Below are positions 46,540 to 55,242 of a DNA stretch of 64,000 bases, one piece after another (the first letter of the stretch is position 1; each line of letters begins with the position of its first letter). The notes beneath the pieces are model-generated. The model saw only the letters and a list, made by a program, of their open reading frames with translations. It was not told where the DNA came from and made no database searches. A program made the translations under genes and the position numbers. Source of the DNA: UBA1715 sp045615765 (GTDB taxonomy: Bacteria; Bacteroidota; Bacteroidia; Bacteroidales; UBA1715). Location: assembly GCA_045615765.1 (NCBI GenBank), contig JAZLFM010000019.1, forward strand, positions 13,777-77,776, written 5' to 3'.

Positions 46540-47676
46540 ATGGGACATGAAAAAACAAAGAGAACAAACGACTTTGACAAGCTTGTAATAAATGTAGAGC
46601 AGGTTCATTCTATTACAAGTTCACACGCACAAAACGCCATCAATCAACTTTTGACTGTTCGAAATTGGGCTATTGGCTACTATATTGTAGAGTTTGAACA
46701 AAATGGACAAAATAGAGCTACTTACGGAGAAAAACTTTTATCTAATCTTGCTTCACGCCTTAAAATAAAAGGATTAGACCGATCTATGCTTAATATTTGT
46801 CGAAAATTCTACATCACATATCCACAAATTTGTGATTCAGTGAATCACAAATTACAATCAATAGGGAATTCGTTTCCACTACAATCTCTATCGTTTTCAC
46901 AAGCAATTAAGACACCTGATAAATTCACAAAATCAAACAAATTTCAAACTTCACCAGAACAACTAATAGGCAAACTGTCATTTACACATCTTAGAGAAAT
47001 AATGACTATTGACGACTCTTTCGAACGTTATTTCTATGAATTTGAATGTATTCGATGTAATTGGAGTGTTCGAGAATTAAAACGTCAAATTGCAACAAAT
47101 TTATTCTTTCGTGCAGGAATCAGCAAAAATCCCAAATTGTTGTTAAAAGATTTAAAACGAAAAAAAAACAACACTTCTCTTTCCATAAAAGATTCATATA
47201 CATTTGAATTCTTAGGTTTGGAGGCGAAGCAAGCTGTCAACGAATCCGAATTAGAACAAGCCCTAATGAATCATTTGCAAGAATTCCTTTTAGAGAAGGG
47301 AAGAGGTTTTTGTTTTGAAGCAAAACAAAAAAGAATAATGATAGATGATGAATATTACTATGTAGACCTTGTACTATACAATCGAATTCTACATTGCAAC
47401 GTAATTATTGAACTTAAAAACGACAAATTTTGCCACGAACATCTCGGACAACTCAATACATATATTTCCTACTACAAAGAAAACGAAATGACAGAAGGGG
47501 ATAATCCTCCAATTGGAATTTTACTTTGTACTCAAAAAGGGAAGAAAATGGTAGAATATGCTCTTGCTGGTATGGATAATAATCTATTTGTCTCCACTTA
47601 TATGCTTACCCTACCAAACACTGAAATTTTGGAAAAATTCTTATTACAAGAAATAGTCGAACAAGAAAATTCGTAA
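46540..47676 (+). CDS. YhcG/DUF1016 family PDDEXK nuclease
   Basis: 378 residues. The N-terminal DUF1016 region shows AINQLLTVRNWAIGYYIVEFEQ, YGEKLLSNLASRLKIKGL and YEFECIRCNWSVRELKRQI, the standard YhcG signature. The C-terminal PDDEXK fold has YYVDLVLYNR and NVIIELKNDKF near residues 275-300, followed by GQLNTYISYY and PPIGILLCTQKG. YhcG proteins are common between restriction-modification genes and are thought to process DNA or Holliday junctions. Here it faces the type IIG-like enzyme. Start 46540 is chosen from the promoter box. Direct repeats flank it (46391-46414 and 47723-47746). Confidence 0.9.
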   Translation: MGHEKTKRTNDFDKLVINVEQVHSITSSHAQNAINQLLTVRNWAIGYYIVEFEQNGQNRATYGEKLLSNLASRLKIKGLDRSMLNICRKFYITYPQICDSVNHKLQSIGNSFPLQSLSFSQAIKTPDKFTKSNKFQTSPEQLIGKLSFTHLREIMTIDDSFERYFYEFECIRCNWSVRELKRQIATNLFFRAGISKNPKLLLKDLKRKKNNTSLSIKDSYTFEFLGLEAKQAVNESELEQALMNHLQEFLLEKGRGFCFEAKQKRIMIDDEYYYVDLVLYNRILHCNVIIELKNDKFCHEHLGQLNTYISYYKENEMTEGDNPPIGILLCTQKGKKMVEYALAGMDNNLFVSTYMLTLPNTEILEKFLLQEIVEQENS

Positions 47677-47704
47677 TGACAATTCGTACAAATGCTTTTC
47701 CTAA

Positions 47705-47779
47705 GGCAGAAGATTTAGAAAGAAATGGCAGGAAGCCAATAAAGACTTTCTGCCATCTCTTGTATTTTTTGCTATATAG
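47705..47779 (+). pseudogene. Remnant with KKWQEANKD motif and hairpin
   Basis: A 24-residue startless frame related to the small ORF at 46346. The DNA forms an 11-bp stem (ATGGCAGGAAG with CTTTCTGCCAT, one G-T pair), which might double as a weak terminator for the YhcG gene. Confidence 0.3.
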
Positions 47780-47812
47780 TGAATTCTTACAATTCCATTA
47801 TTTCACTAACAG

Positions 47813-48548
47813 TTAGCTTTTCAAGGCTTTTATCGGGATTATTCTATTCTCTGTTCTAAAATATGCCAACATATCATTTGCCGACAAAAAAGAACAATCC
47901 TGTGTTGCACCTAAGGTTTCCTTTATAATGCTATCATTTTCTTGACCTTTTGTTTCTGCCAAACAAACTATCCTATTTTGCATCACAGATTGTAATTGGT
48001 CATTAAAAACTCCCTTACTTGCGCCACTTGATAGTATGACAAACATATTCACCAGCTTTCCTTGTGTAATTAACTGATATAACAGAGAATAGATATTTTC
48101 TAACAGATTTCCAGAGTATCTTACCTGTTCAACAAAATCATCGAATTTATCCACTATCAAAATATAGTTTCCATACGTTTTATCTGGATATTGCAAACGA
48201 CTCTGTAACTCTACCACCGCAGCTTTCAAAGTCTTAATAAAATCTATAGCATTGTCAACAATAGGCTGTTGAACACAATTCTGATTTTCATATACAGAAA
48301 ACTCACATAGAAAATTCTCAGCCAACACCAACAGTAGATCTGTTTTGTTTGCTTGCAATATAGAGGAAATAATTCTATGCAGGATTGTAGTTTTACCACT
48401 ACCTGTAATTCCTGTTATAAAAAGACTTCCAAGTTCTGCAAAAATCTATTGAAACATCTTTCAACTCTGTAAATGTCCGACTGGTATCAAACTCTTTTCC
48501 TATAACAACCGATACCGTATTTTTATTTTCTTTCACTCGTATTAACAT
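47813..48548 (-). pseudogene. FtsK/SpoIIIE-like P-loop ATPase broken by one frameshift
   Basis: An ATG at 48548 opens a frame that reads through an FtsK-like strand (VSVVIGKEFDTSRTFTEL) and then stops. Removing one base from the five-T run at 48440-48444 joins it to the downstream frame, giving LFITGITGSGKTTILHRII, a Walker A segment, and then ILIVDKFDDFVEQV, a Walker B-like strand with a Lys-Phe-Asp end. The joined protein would be about 244 residues, resembling only the P-loop module of FtsK/SpoIIIE/EssC proteins. It may be a real pseudogene, a phase-variable tract or a sequencing error. It lies on the accessory-region edge, divergent from nothing and upstream of no obvious partner. Confidence 0.75.
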
Positions 48549-48577
48549 AAAAAAATAATTTGAGAGATAAATATATA

Positions 48578-48609
48578 AAAAAGCTGGAATCCTGATACTT
48601 CCAGCTTTT
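48578..48609 (-). terminator. Terminator after the Ig-like lipoprotein gene
   Basis: Stem AAAAGCTGGAA/TTCCAGCTTTT followed by T on the minus strand. Confidence 0.85.
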
Positions 48610-48632
48610 CGAATGTAGAAATATGGCTTTTA

Positions 48633-49562
48633 TCAAAGGTTTGCAGTACTAAAAGTTAGGGTCTTATCCTTGAACAAAGTGCCTGTCATAGTACCTGTTG
48701 TTGCACTAAACAAATAGCCATCTTGTTGTTCCATGTAAACTGTATAACTTCCCGCTGGCATATCTTTTATATCTTGATAATACCCCTGATTCACGGTATA
48801 TGTTTTATTGAATCCTGTAGTTGGATTTCTTACCGTAAACTTATATGTTCCACCATCGGAACCTGTAGCATTATTGTTCAATCTGATTATGCCCTTCGAC
48901 TCTTCTTTTATTATTGTTGATACGGAATTTGCGCCTTTTACACAATATTTGTAGTATGTTCCGGATTCATTCGTTTGAGTGTCATTTTTCACATAAAAAT
49001 AATAGGTTGTATTCTGATCTAAACCATTGAAAGTTACTTGTCCTTTTGAATCCGTATATTTTGAAGAGCCAACAATATTCGTTTGTTTTGCATAATCTGT
49101 ACTATTTGCAAATAAACGAACCGTTGCTCCCGACACCACATTGCCACTTTCATTTTTTACAGAAATAGTCAATGTGGTTGTTGTTACAGTGAAGGTAATT
49201 CTATTCTCTCCTTTTTCTAATGTAAATTCCTCATCACAGACATAATTCTGACCTTCGTAACCTGCAATTACAAAATAATATGTTTTGCTTATGTCTAAAT
49301 TCGAGAATGTAGCAATACCTTTCTCATTTGCTGCAACTATAGCAACCAACGCATCATCAGACACATTATATAAAGCCGCATTAGCTCCAGCCAAATAGGT
49401 TTTTGTCGTGTTGTCATAAAGAGTAATTATAAGCGTAGAATTTTTACTTATATGTTCTTCTTGTTTTTGTTGTTCTTCTGGTTTAATGTCTGGTTTTGTA
49501 CATCCAACCATCACCCCCATTGCTACAATAGAGGTAATTAGTAAATAAATTAGTTTTTTCAT
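48633..49562 (-). CDS. Lipoprotein with carboxypeptidase-regulatory/Ig-like repeats
   Basis: 309 residues. Lipobox GVMVGC (Cys20), then a Lys/Glu/Gln-rich spacer and at least three beta-sandwich repeats: one with TKTYLAGANAALYNV and GIATFSNLD, one with GNVVSGATVRLFA and KGQVTFNGLD, and a third with GGTYKFTVRNPTTG and PAGSYTVYMEQQ. The G-x-a-t-F-x-n-L pattern is that of Cna-B/CarboxypepD_reg-type domains. Exposed at the outer membrane by inference. It is 12 bp after the OMP-like gene at 49575 and likely in one unit with it. Confidence 0.75.
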   Translation of the reverse strand: MKKLIYLLITSIVAMGVMVGCTKPDIKPEEQQKQEEHISKNSTLIITLYDNTTKTYLAGANAALYNVSDDALVAIVAANEKGIATFSNLDISKTYYFVIAGYEGQNYVCDEEFTLEKGENRITFTVTTTTLTISVKNESGNVVSGATVRLFANSTDYAKQTNIVGSSKYTDSKGQVTFNGLDQNTTYYFYVKNDTQTNESGTYYKYCVKGANSVSTIIKEESKGIIRLNNNATGSDGGTYKFTVRNPTTGFNKTYTVNQGYYQDIKDMPAGSYTVYMEQQDGYLFSATTGTMTGTLFKDKTLTFSTANL

Positions 49563-49574
49563 TATAGTAAAGTA

Positions 49575-50195
49575 TTAAAATTTCTGAACAAGTTTTAGTT
49601 GAGTTGTCACATATTGCACACGACCACCTATAAACGATGGGGTTCCTATTGTGTAATCAGCACTTAATCCTAAACCAAATCCGCCAAACATTTTGTATAG
49701 CTGTAATCCAAACTTTCCACCAATTTGCAAATAACCTACCGGTTCAAACACTATATTGTCTATCGTAACTGCAGGATCTTTATACACACCAACAACCAAT
49801 TCATCATAGCTTTCGATAAAAAAGCCACTGTTCCCTAGTTCAAGACCTTCGACAAATCCTATTCCTATATTGTAACATCTCGATCCTTTTGCCTCTCCAT
49901 TGGCAAAATATTTACCGGTAAGATCTAAATACTCATTAAGAGTTTCGTTCAAAACAATCTTATCGTATTGGAAGCCATACATATTTATGTCTGTTTTCAA
50001 GCCAAAATTTGGCGTAAAATTTCGTTGGAAAGACAAGCCGTATGCCGGGCCCGGATTATTTTCATACTCCATAACACTTATAGGAGCAACTACACCAAAT
50101 TGTTCACAAATAACATTTTTCGGACTTTCTTTTTTTTGAGCAAAACAGCTCGTACCTGCCAATAACACGGCAACAACCAAGAATACTTTTTTCAT
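49575..50195 (-). CDS. Predicted outer-membrane beta-barrel protein
   Basis: 206 residues. Signal peptide MKKVFLVVAVLLAGTSCFAQ, then short amphipathic strands (YGLSFQRNFTPNFGLKTDI, GFGLGLSADYTIG) and a final strand QYVTTQLKLVQKF ending in Phe, the usual barrel signal. It precedes the Ig-like lipoprotein gene, suggesting a barrel-lipoprotein pair. No specific family recognised. Confidence 0.7.
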   Translation of the reverse strand: MKKVFLVVAVLLAGTSCFAQKKESPKNVICEQFGVVAPISVMEYENNPGPAYGLSFQRNFTPNFGLKTDINMYGFQYDKIVLNETLNEYLDLTGKYFANGEAKGSRCYNIGIGFVEGLELGNSGFFIESYDELVVGVYKDPAVTIDNIVFEPVGYLQIGGKFGLQLYKMFGGFGLGLSADYTIGTPSFIGGRVQYVTTQLKLVQKF

Positions 50196-50298
50196 AAATT
50201 CAATGTTTATTTGTTCTTATTTTATTTTCAACAAAGAAAAACGATTACAAAAAAAATTTCATAATTCGTTGTAAGTGTGTTTCTTACTGATTGTAAGA

Positions 50299-50583
50299 TT
50301 ATTTCTTACCAATCTTTTTTGTTATCACAATTTGATTTTCGGTAACCATTAGTTCACACCAATCAAAAGCTTGAGTTTGTACACTATCTGCAAGAATCGA
50401 GAAGAAATCTGTATGCAAAATGCACGAAACTTCACGGAGTCGTTCTATATCAATATTCGAACGTCCAAGCATATCATAAACAGTTTGACGATGTACGTGT
50501 AACAACTTTGCCATTTTTGTAGCCGACATATTTTGTCGTTGCATTTCCGCCTTTATAAGCGAACCAATGTTTAATTTTTTCAT
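50299..50583 (-). CDS. Small XRE-type helix-turn-helix regulator
   Basis: 94 residues. An N-terminal HTH with SATKMAKLLHVHRQTVYDMLGRS (helices 2 and 3 of an XRE/Cro-type fold) and IDIERLREVSCIL completes the five-helix domain at residues 5-60. The short C-terminal part (FDWCELMVTENQIVITKK) may dimerise. It lies 103 bp upstream of the OMP/lipoprotein pair on the same strand and could control it; this is inferred from position. Confidence 0.8.
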   Translation of the reverse strand: MKKLNIGSLIKAEMQRQNMSATKMAKLLHVHRQTVYDMLGRSNIDIERLREVSCILHTDFFSILADSVQTQAFDWCELMVTENQIVITKKIGKK

Positions 50584-50757
50584 AACGTTTTTTTAGTTTC
50601 AAAACAGATATGATTTCCTATCAATGTCGAAAATCAACATTGCAAATATTGGTTGCAACCTCTGTGTATGTTTGTGGAAATTCAGATTATTTCACCCCTA
50701 AAAGCCTATAAATAGAGGTATAGCACAAAAAATATTACGGAAAATGTAGGACGTATG

Positions 50758-51540
50758 TTAAAAGTTGTCAGAACTTCTATAATTTTTCTGGATTTGCTCA
50801 AAAGTTCTTGGACCGTCAGCCAAAACTTTTGTTGTAGCATAAGCGGCATTCCGACTCCAATTCCGTCCTAATATCTTGTCAATTGCAACAATAACACTGT
50901 GAACACGTACTATATCGGAAGGTTTCTTTTCATCACCTTTATATTTATAGAAACAAGATAAATCACAATTTTTTATAATCCCCATTAATTCAAAAGTTGC
51001 CAGTTCCTCACCTATTTTATAACGGTTACAAACGGCAACAATCTCACGTTCCTGTTCTTTTGTAATTTCTAACGACAAGTCTTGTTTTTCTTCCCAAACA
51101 GTCCCTTCCCATTTTCCTTTCTTTTGTTGTTTGAGTCGTTCTATTTCGTTATGCAACACTACAAAAACTAAGAACATTCTTTTTTCTAAATTTTCGGAGA
51201 CTGTAATTATAGGTTCAAAAAAATATGGACCAGTACCTTCTTTAGTAATTATGAAATTCTCTAGTTGGTTATCGGAGATTTTATCATAGTCTTGCAAGAA
51301 AAATGATGGTCGAGAGTCATGAAACGAACCAACAGAATTTTTAGACGGGAAAAGCAACACATTCCCATTTTCTGATTTTACATATATTTTGGGGCATGCA
51401 GATGCTATGTTTATGTCTTTCATCAAACCTTCCAGAACATGCATTTTTGTATCAACAGAAGACTTCTGTTGTAATGTTGCAGAAATTATATTGCAAATAC
51501 CTAAAAGATTTTCTTTTGTCAAGACCATACTATCATTCAT
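50758..51540 (-). CDS. Hypothetical protein
   Basis: 260 residues, no signal peptide, mixed alpha/beta. Not recognised. Residues 1-135 include a possible ligand-sensing-like region (KIYVKSENGNVLLFPSK, GTGPYFFEPIITVSENLEKRMFLVFVVL). After a charged linker (EIERLKQQKKGKWEG) the C-terminal 110 residues are helical with Lys/Arg-rich stretches (HSVIVAIDKILGRNWSRNAAYATTKVL). A gap of 174 bp without features separates it from the HTH gene. Likely cytoplasmic. Confidence 0.6.
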   Translation of the reverse strand: MNDSMVLTKENLLGICNIISATLQQKSSVDTKMHVLEGLMKDINIASACPKIYVKSENGNVLLFPSKNSVGSFHDSRPSFFLQDYDKISDNQLENFIITKEGTGPYFFEPIITVSENLEKRMFLVFVVLHNEIERLKQQKKGKWEGTVWEEKQDLSLEITKEQEREIVAVCNRYKIGEELATFELMGIIKNCDLSCFYKYKGDEKKPSDIVRVHSVIVAIDKILGRNWSRNAAYATTKVLADGPRTFEQIQKNYRSSDNF

Positions 51541-51573
51541 TTACAATTCAAAAATATGGAATTTTCTTCAACA

Positions 51574-51601
51574 AAAAAGGCGGATTATGACCCGCCTTTT
51601 T
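51574..51601. terminator. Bidirectional hairpin terminator
   Basis: Stem AAAAAGGCGG with CCGCCTTTTT (51574-51583 with 51592-51601), U-tract on both strands. It best serves the minus-strand gene ending at 51667. Confidence 0.8.
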
Positions 51602-51612
51602 ATTGATTTGAT

Positions 51613-51640
51613 TTGTAGGGTCAGTAGAACCCTGACCCTA
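51613..51640. repeat. REP-like palindrome
   Basis: A perfect 11-bp inverted repeat TGTAGGGTCAG ... CTGACCCTACA with a short loop, GC-rich in an AT-rich gap. Its position right behind a terminator fits an intergenic repetitive palindrome. End coordinates are good to a few bases. Confidence 0.55.
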
Positions 51641-51666
51641 CATTAACCTTTTACAATTAACACGTT

Positions 51667-52155
51667 TTAAATTGCTTCTTTTAATTTGCCGTCTTTTTTG
51701 GCATCGACATATTTCTGTAATTTTTTGTCGATTTGTACTTTGTACTTTTTATACATAGAATAGCGAACTGTTTTATCTATCGCCTGATATTGCAACTCAG
51801 ACTCTTCTATTTTGAAATTGCTAGTAATTGCAGTTTGGCAAAGTGCTGCAAAATATCGAGCCGACAAAGCAGCATCATTAGAAATCGTCTTATAGAATTT
51901 CTTATTTGGTACAAAATAATAATATGGATTATTATTCATCCACTCTACAAGGAAATCAAATGCGATAAGATTATTCTCGTCGTTTTTCAAGGGAGAATTC
52001 AACAAAAATTCGCAACAATCCAACACACGAGGTTTCAGTTCGGCATATTCTGCAGAATCTTTTAGCATTTTACCTTTTAAATCAGAGAAATCTTGAGCCA
52101 TTAATTGCCCTAAAGACAAAGTTGTCAACAATAGAGCTACAACAAAGTGTTTCAT
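51667..52155 (-). CDS. Exported hypothetical protein
   Basis: 162 residues. Signal peptide ends at LMAQ; the mature part is helical and Lys/Asp/Tyr-rich (LKPRVLDCCEFLLNSPL, DFLVEWMNNNPYYYFVPNKKF) with the C-terminal half rich in Lys. Not recognised. A TACTTTTG -7 box lies on the minus strand at 52199-52192, 36 bp upstream, indicating its own promoter. Confidence 0.65.
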   Translation of the reverse strand: MKHFVVALLLTTLSLGQLMAQDFSDLKGKMLKDSAEYAELKPRVLDCCEFLLNSPLKNDENNLIAFDFLVEWMNNNPYYYFVPNKKFYKTISNDAALSARYFAALCQTAITSNFKIEESELQYQAIDKTVRYSMYKKYKVQIDKKLQKYVDAKKDGKLKEAI

Positions 52156-52199
52156 AGTTTCACAATTTTAGTTTAACATATCACAATGACACAAAAGTA

Positions 52200-52961
52200 T
52201 CAAAAATCGTTCCGTAATTTTCCCACTCGAATTTTTACAAACAATGTAACAAAAGCCCATGCATTTTCATCGTTACACATTATTTGCAACTTACGCATAT
52301 ATGCCTGTACATTCATACCTATTTCGGCGGAAGTCAACAATGATTGTCGGCGAGAGAAATCAAATTCTGCACTTGACATTGCAATCAATCCAGGAACCAG
52401 TTTTAATTCATCCCAACCATATACAAACGACGCCTTTCCATATTTTGTATAAGTTGTCGCATCGAATCGTTCAATAACATCTTGTCCGTCTGGATATAGC
52501 ACATGGTAATAAATCGGTTTTTCGAACGCTAACGCAAGTCCAGCATCATAATTCCAACAAATAGAAACGGAATTTTTATCGAATTTGCTATACTTTTCGT
52601 TACGTTTTCCTAGTAAAGCCGACAAGGCGAAAACGTGATTATCTTTCCCATAAATACTCATTCCATACGACGTTGCCATACGCACTTCCTTGGCACTACG
52701 AAGAGTATGAAATTGTATGCGATACGATGTTTTATGCAAATAATCCACATATTTCCCATAGCGAGCGCCTAAACTAAATCCGTTTGTATTTAAACCTATA
52801 GAGAAAGAATAGTCATCGGAAAACAAAACTTTGTTCACCGTTTCAACTTCGCCTTGGGAGAATACAGGCAATGCAAAAATACAGAGCATGAAAATACTCT
52901 GTATTACAATTGCGCAAGTACGAATTAAATACTTAAATTCTTGAATCAATTTGTTCAACAC
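52200..52961 (-). CDS. Predicted outer-membrane protein of unknown function
   Basis: 253 residues. An N-terminal signal-like helix (CAIVIQSIFMLCIFALPVFSQ) is preceded by about 16 residues with two Lys; a shorter start at 52889 would leave too short a signal. The mature part has alternating strands (YSFSIGLNTNGFSLGARYGKY, HVFALSALLGKR, WAFVTLFVKIRVG), consistent with a barrel. Its start overlaps the end of the small lipoprotein gene by 29 bp, so the two are co-transcribed. Confidence 0.65.
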   Translation of the reverse strand: MLNKLIQEFKYLIRTCAIVIQSIFMLCIFALPVFSQGEVETVNKVLFSDDYSFSIGLNTNGFSLGARYGKYVDYLHKTSYRIQFHTLRSAKEVRMATSYGMSIYGKDNHVFALSALLGKRNEKYSKFDKNSVSICWNYDAGLALAFEKPIYYHVLYPDGQDVIERFDATTYTKYGKASFVYGWDELKLVPGLIAMSSAEFDFSRRQSLLTSAEIGMNVQAYMRKLQIMCNDENAWAFVTLFVKIRVGKLRNDF

Positions 52962-53064
52962 TTGATTCTCCAGGATATGCTGGACATGGATCTACTGTTT
53001 TACAAGAAGAAACGAATGCTGCGATAGCTGCAACAATAGCGAAAATAATACTAGCTTTTTTCAT
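52933..53064 (-). CDS. Small lipoprotein (43 residues)
   Basis: An ATG at 53064 opens a 43-residue frame: signal helix MKKASIIFAIVAAIAAFVSSC with lipobox Cys21, then a short tail KTVDPCPAYPGESSVEQ ending DSRI. The CPAY motif and size recall small lipoproteins seen across Bacteroidota next to outer-membrane protein genes. A TACATTTG -7 box lies on the minus strand at 53101-53094 and a 14-bp palindrome ATTCAAATTTGAAT at 53068-53081 sits between it and the start. It overlaps the downstream gene by 29 bp. Confidence 0.75.
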   Translation of the reverse strand: MKKASIIFAIVAAIAAFVSSCKTVDPCPAYPGESSVEQIDSRI

Positions 53065-53067
53065 ACA

Positions 53068-53101
53068 ATTCAAATTTGAATAAATTCATTTTTCAAATGT
53101 A
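53068..53101 (-). promoter_or_regulatory. Promoter box and palindrome before the small lipoprotein gene
   Basis: TACATTTG at 53101-53094 with a perfect 14-bp palindrome downstream (53068-53081), a possible operator or leader element. Confidence 0.45.
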
Positions 53102-53176
53102 AAACTTTTTCTCTTACAATTGTGCTGTTTTTTCACAATTTCTATGGCAAACTCTCGTTTTTCCTTGTAAAAATTG

Positions 53177-53184
53177 TACATTTG
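53177..53184 (+). promoter_or_regulatory. -7 promoter box of the DUF4293 gene
   Basis: TACATTTG, 16 bp before the ATG at 53201. Confidence 0.55.
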
Positions 53185-53200
53185 TTCAAATTAAACTACT

Positions 53201-53644
53201 ATGATACAAAGAATTCAATCAATATACTTACTACTTTCTGCAGTTATAATGGGCGTAGCGTGTGCCCTTCCTCTTGTACAATTCTTATCTCCTACCGATA
53301 GTTGTACATTATATGCTTTTACCTTACAACAAGCAACCGAGACAGCTAATTTATGGTCTTTGGGCATAGCCTTTGTCGTAACTGCACTATTAAATTGCAT
53401 CATTATTTTCTTATTTACGAAAAGACGATTACAAATAAAATGTACACACTATGCATTTTTACTTAAAGTTGCAATTCTTGCGGTAATCGCATATTATTCA
53501 TATTTGTTGAATGCCCCTGAAGTATCAATAAAACCTGCTTTCGGACTTATTTGTATTCCTATCGCAATGGTTTTAGATTGGATGGCCGTAAAAGCTATCC
53601 GCAAGGATGAAGAATTAGTTAGATCGGTAGATAGAATTCGTTAA
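53201..53644 (+). CDS. DUF4293 family membrane protein
   Basis: 147 residues with four transmembrane helices and the N-terminal MIQRIQSIYLLLSAVIMG motif that defines this Bacteroidota-only family. The C-terminal AIRKDEELVRSVDRIR cytoplasmic tail is also typical. Function unknown. It is 11 bp before the thioredoxin-like gene and probably co-transcribed with it. Confidence 0.88.
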   Translation: MIQRIQSIYLLLSAVIMGVACALPLVQFLSPTDSCTLYAFTLQQATETANLWSLGIAFVVTALLNCIIIFLFTKRRLQIKCTHYAFLLKVAILAVIAYYSYLLNAPEVSIKPAFGLICIPIAMVLDWMAVKAIRKDEELVRSVDRIR

Positions 53645-53655
53645 TACTTTGCAAG

Positions 53656-55185
53656 ATGAAAAAGATTATTAGTATTGTTTTCGCAAGTCTTATTGCATGC
53701 TCTGTATTCGCACAAAAAAAGCCTCACAGTATTGATGTAAAAATTAATGGCGTAAAAGACACTACTCTTTTACTTGGTTACCATTATGGTGCAAAGAAAT
53801 TGGTATCCGACACCATTTGGGTTGATAAAAACGGCCGTGGAACATTTAAAGGAGATTCATTACTTGATGGTGGTTTATATCTTATTTTGACACCAGACTA
53901 TCGTTATTTCGAGATTGTAATTGACGATGAAAATCAAAAATTCCAATTAGAAACAGACACAACTGACCTTACCGGACATTTGAAAGTCACAGGTAGTGAA
54001 TCAAATGCTGTATTCAAGAAATACCAAGAAAAAAGTGCAGAAATTTATAAAATTCGAAAACCTGCATACGATAGATTAAAAGCAGCGTATGCTGAAGACA
54101 CAACAAACTTTAGCAAAAAACAATTACAAAATCGCAGAGAAAACATAGAACGCGACAGACAAACTGTTGATTCTTTAAGGGATTGTATGATAGCATACGA
54201 AAACGAGATTATTGCTAAATATCCAAAATCGTTATTAGCTTCAATTCTCGGATGTACTCACGAGATTGATATTCCTGACTATCCTCGCGACGAAAATGGC
54301 AATATTACAGATTCATTATTCAAATATGAATATGCTAAGATGCACTATTTCGACAACATAAATCTTGGCGACGAACGACTACTTCGTACTCCTGTATATG
54401 AATCAAAAATCGATGATTATTTCGATCGTCAATTGTTCCAAATACCTGATTCTATCATTCCACAAGTTGACTTCGTAATGAATAGAATTCTTGAACAAGA
54501 AGGCAAAGGCTACGAAGGGAAAATGTACTATCAAACTCTTCATCACTTATTTATGAAATGGCAAAATCCGAAATATATGGGATTCGACAACATATTCGTA
54601 CACCTTATGGGCGAATATTATATAAAAGGTAAAGTTCCAGCTCGTGTATTAAACGATACGGCCTATATGAATAAAATACAAGATAGATACAATAAAACGG
54701 TACATAACAGAATCGGTGTTCAAGCACAAGATTTACTTGTATATAAAATGGGTAAAGATACACTTGACAACAATTTTGGCTGGACTCGACTAAGCTTGGT
54801 GAAATCGCCATATATCGTGTTGTATTTCTTTGATACCGATTGCGGACATTGTAAGAAGATCATTCCTGAATGGCATAAATTGTTTCAAGAAAACAAATTC
54901 AAAGAAAAAGGTGTAGAAACATTCTTGGTTTACACTCAAACCGACATGGAAAAATGGAAGAAATTCATTAGCGATCAAAACATGTTTGACTTTATCAATG
55001 TTTTTGATCCATACCAAAACACGAATTTCCGCACAACATACGATATATATAGCACCCCTGTATCGTATGTGCTTAATCCAGAACGAAAAATTATAGCAAA
55101 ACGCTTACCTCCAGAAACTATAGTAGAAGTATTAAAGCATGAACTTGAAGGTAAGAACAATCAAATTGAAAAGAAGAAAAAATAA
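53656..55185 (+). CDS. Exported thioredoxin-like protein (DUF4369/DUF5106 architecture)
   Basis: 509 residues. Signal peptide ends at VFAQ. An N-terminal beta domain (DUF4369-like, ISVKING-type strand SIDVKINGVKDTTLLLGYHYG) is followed by a helical DUF5106-like region with YDRLKAAY and LLASILG, and a thioredoxin fold near residues 385-490 with the redox pair FDTDCGHCKKIIPEW (CGHC) and the cis-Pro loop YSTPVSYVLNP. Likely a periplasmic disulfide oxidoreductase related to TlpA/ResA. It is followed by a strong terminator. Confidence 0.87.
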   Translation: MKKIISIVFASLIACSVFAQKKPHSIDVKINGVKDTTLLLGYHYGAKKLVSDTIWVDKNGRGTFKGDSLLDGGLYLILTPDYRYFEIVIDDENQKFQLETDTTDLTGHLKVTGSESNAVFKKYQEKSAEIYKIRKPAYDRLKAAYAEDTTNFSKKQLQNRRENIERDRQTVDSLRDCMIAYENEIIAKYPKSLLASILGCTHEIDIPDYPRDENGNITDSLFKYEYAKMHYFDNINLGDERLLRTPVYESKIDDYFDRQLFQIPDSIIPQVDFVMNRILEQEGKGYEGKMYYQTLHHLFMKWQNPKYMGFDNIFVHLMGEYYIKGKVPARVLNDTAYMNKIQDRYNKTVHNRIGVQAQDLLVYKMGKDTLDNNFGWTRLSLVKSPYIVLYFFDTDCGHCKKIIPEWHKLFQENKFKEKGVETFLVYTQTDMEKWKKFISDQNMFDFINVFDPYQNTNFRTTYDIYSTPVSYVLNPERKIIAKRLPPETIVEVLKHELEGKNNQIEKKKK

Positions 55186-55212
55186 TCTTTTCTGAGAGAA
55201 GTTAGAAAAATA

Positions 55213-55242
55213 AAAAAGGACAAGTTTACTCTTGTCCTTTTT
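55213..55242. terminator. Bidirectional terminator overlapping the pnuC 3' end
   Basis: A perfect 12-bp stem (55213-55224 with 55231-55242). The right half encodes the last codons of pnuC, so the hairpin is shared by two convergent genes. Confidence 0.85.
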
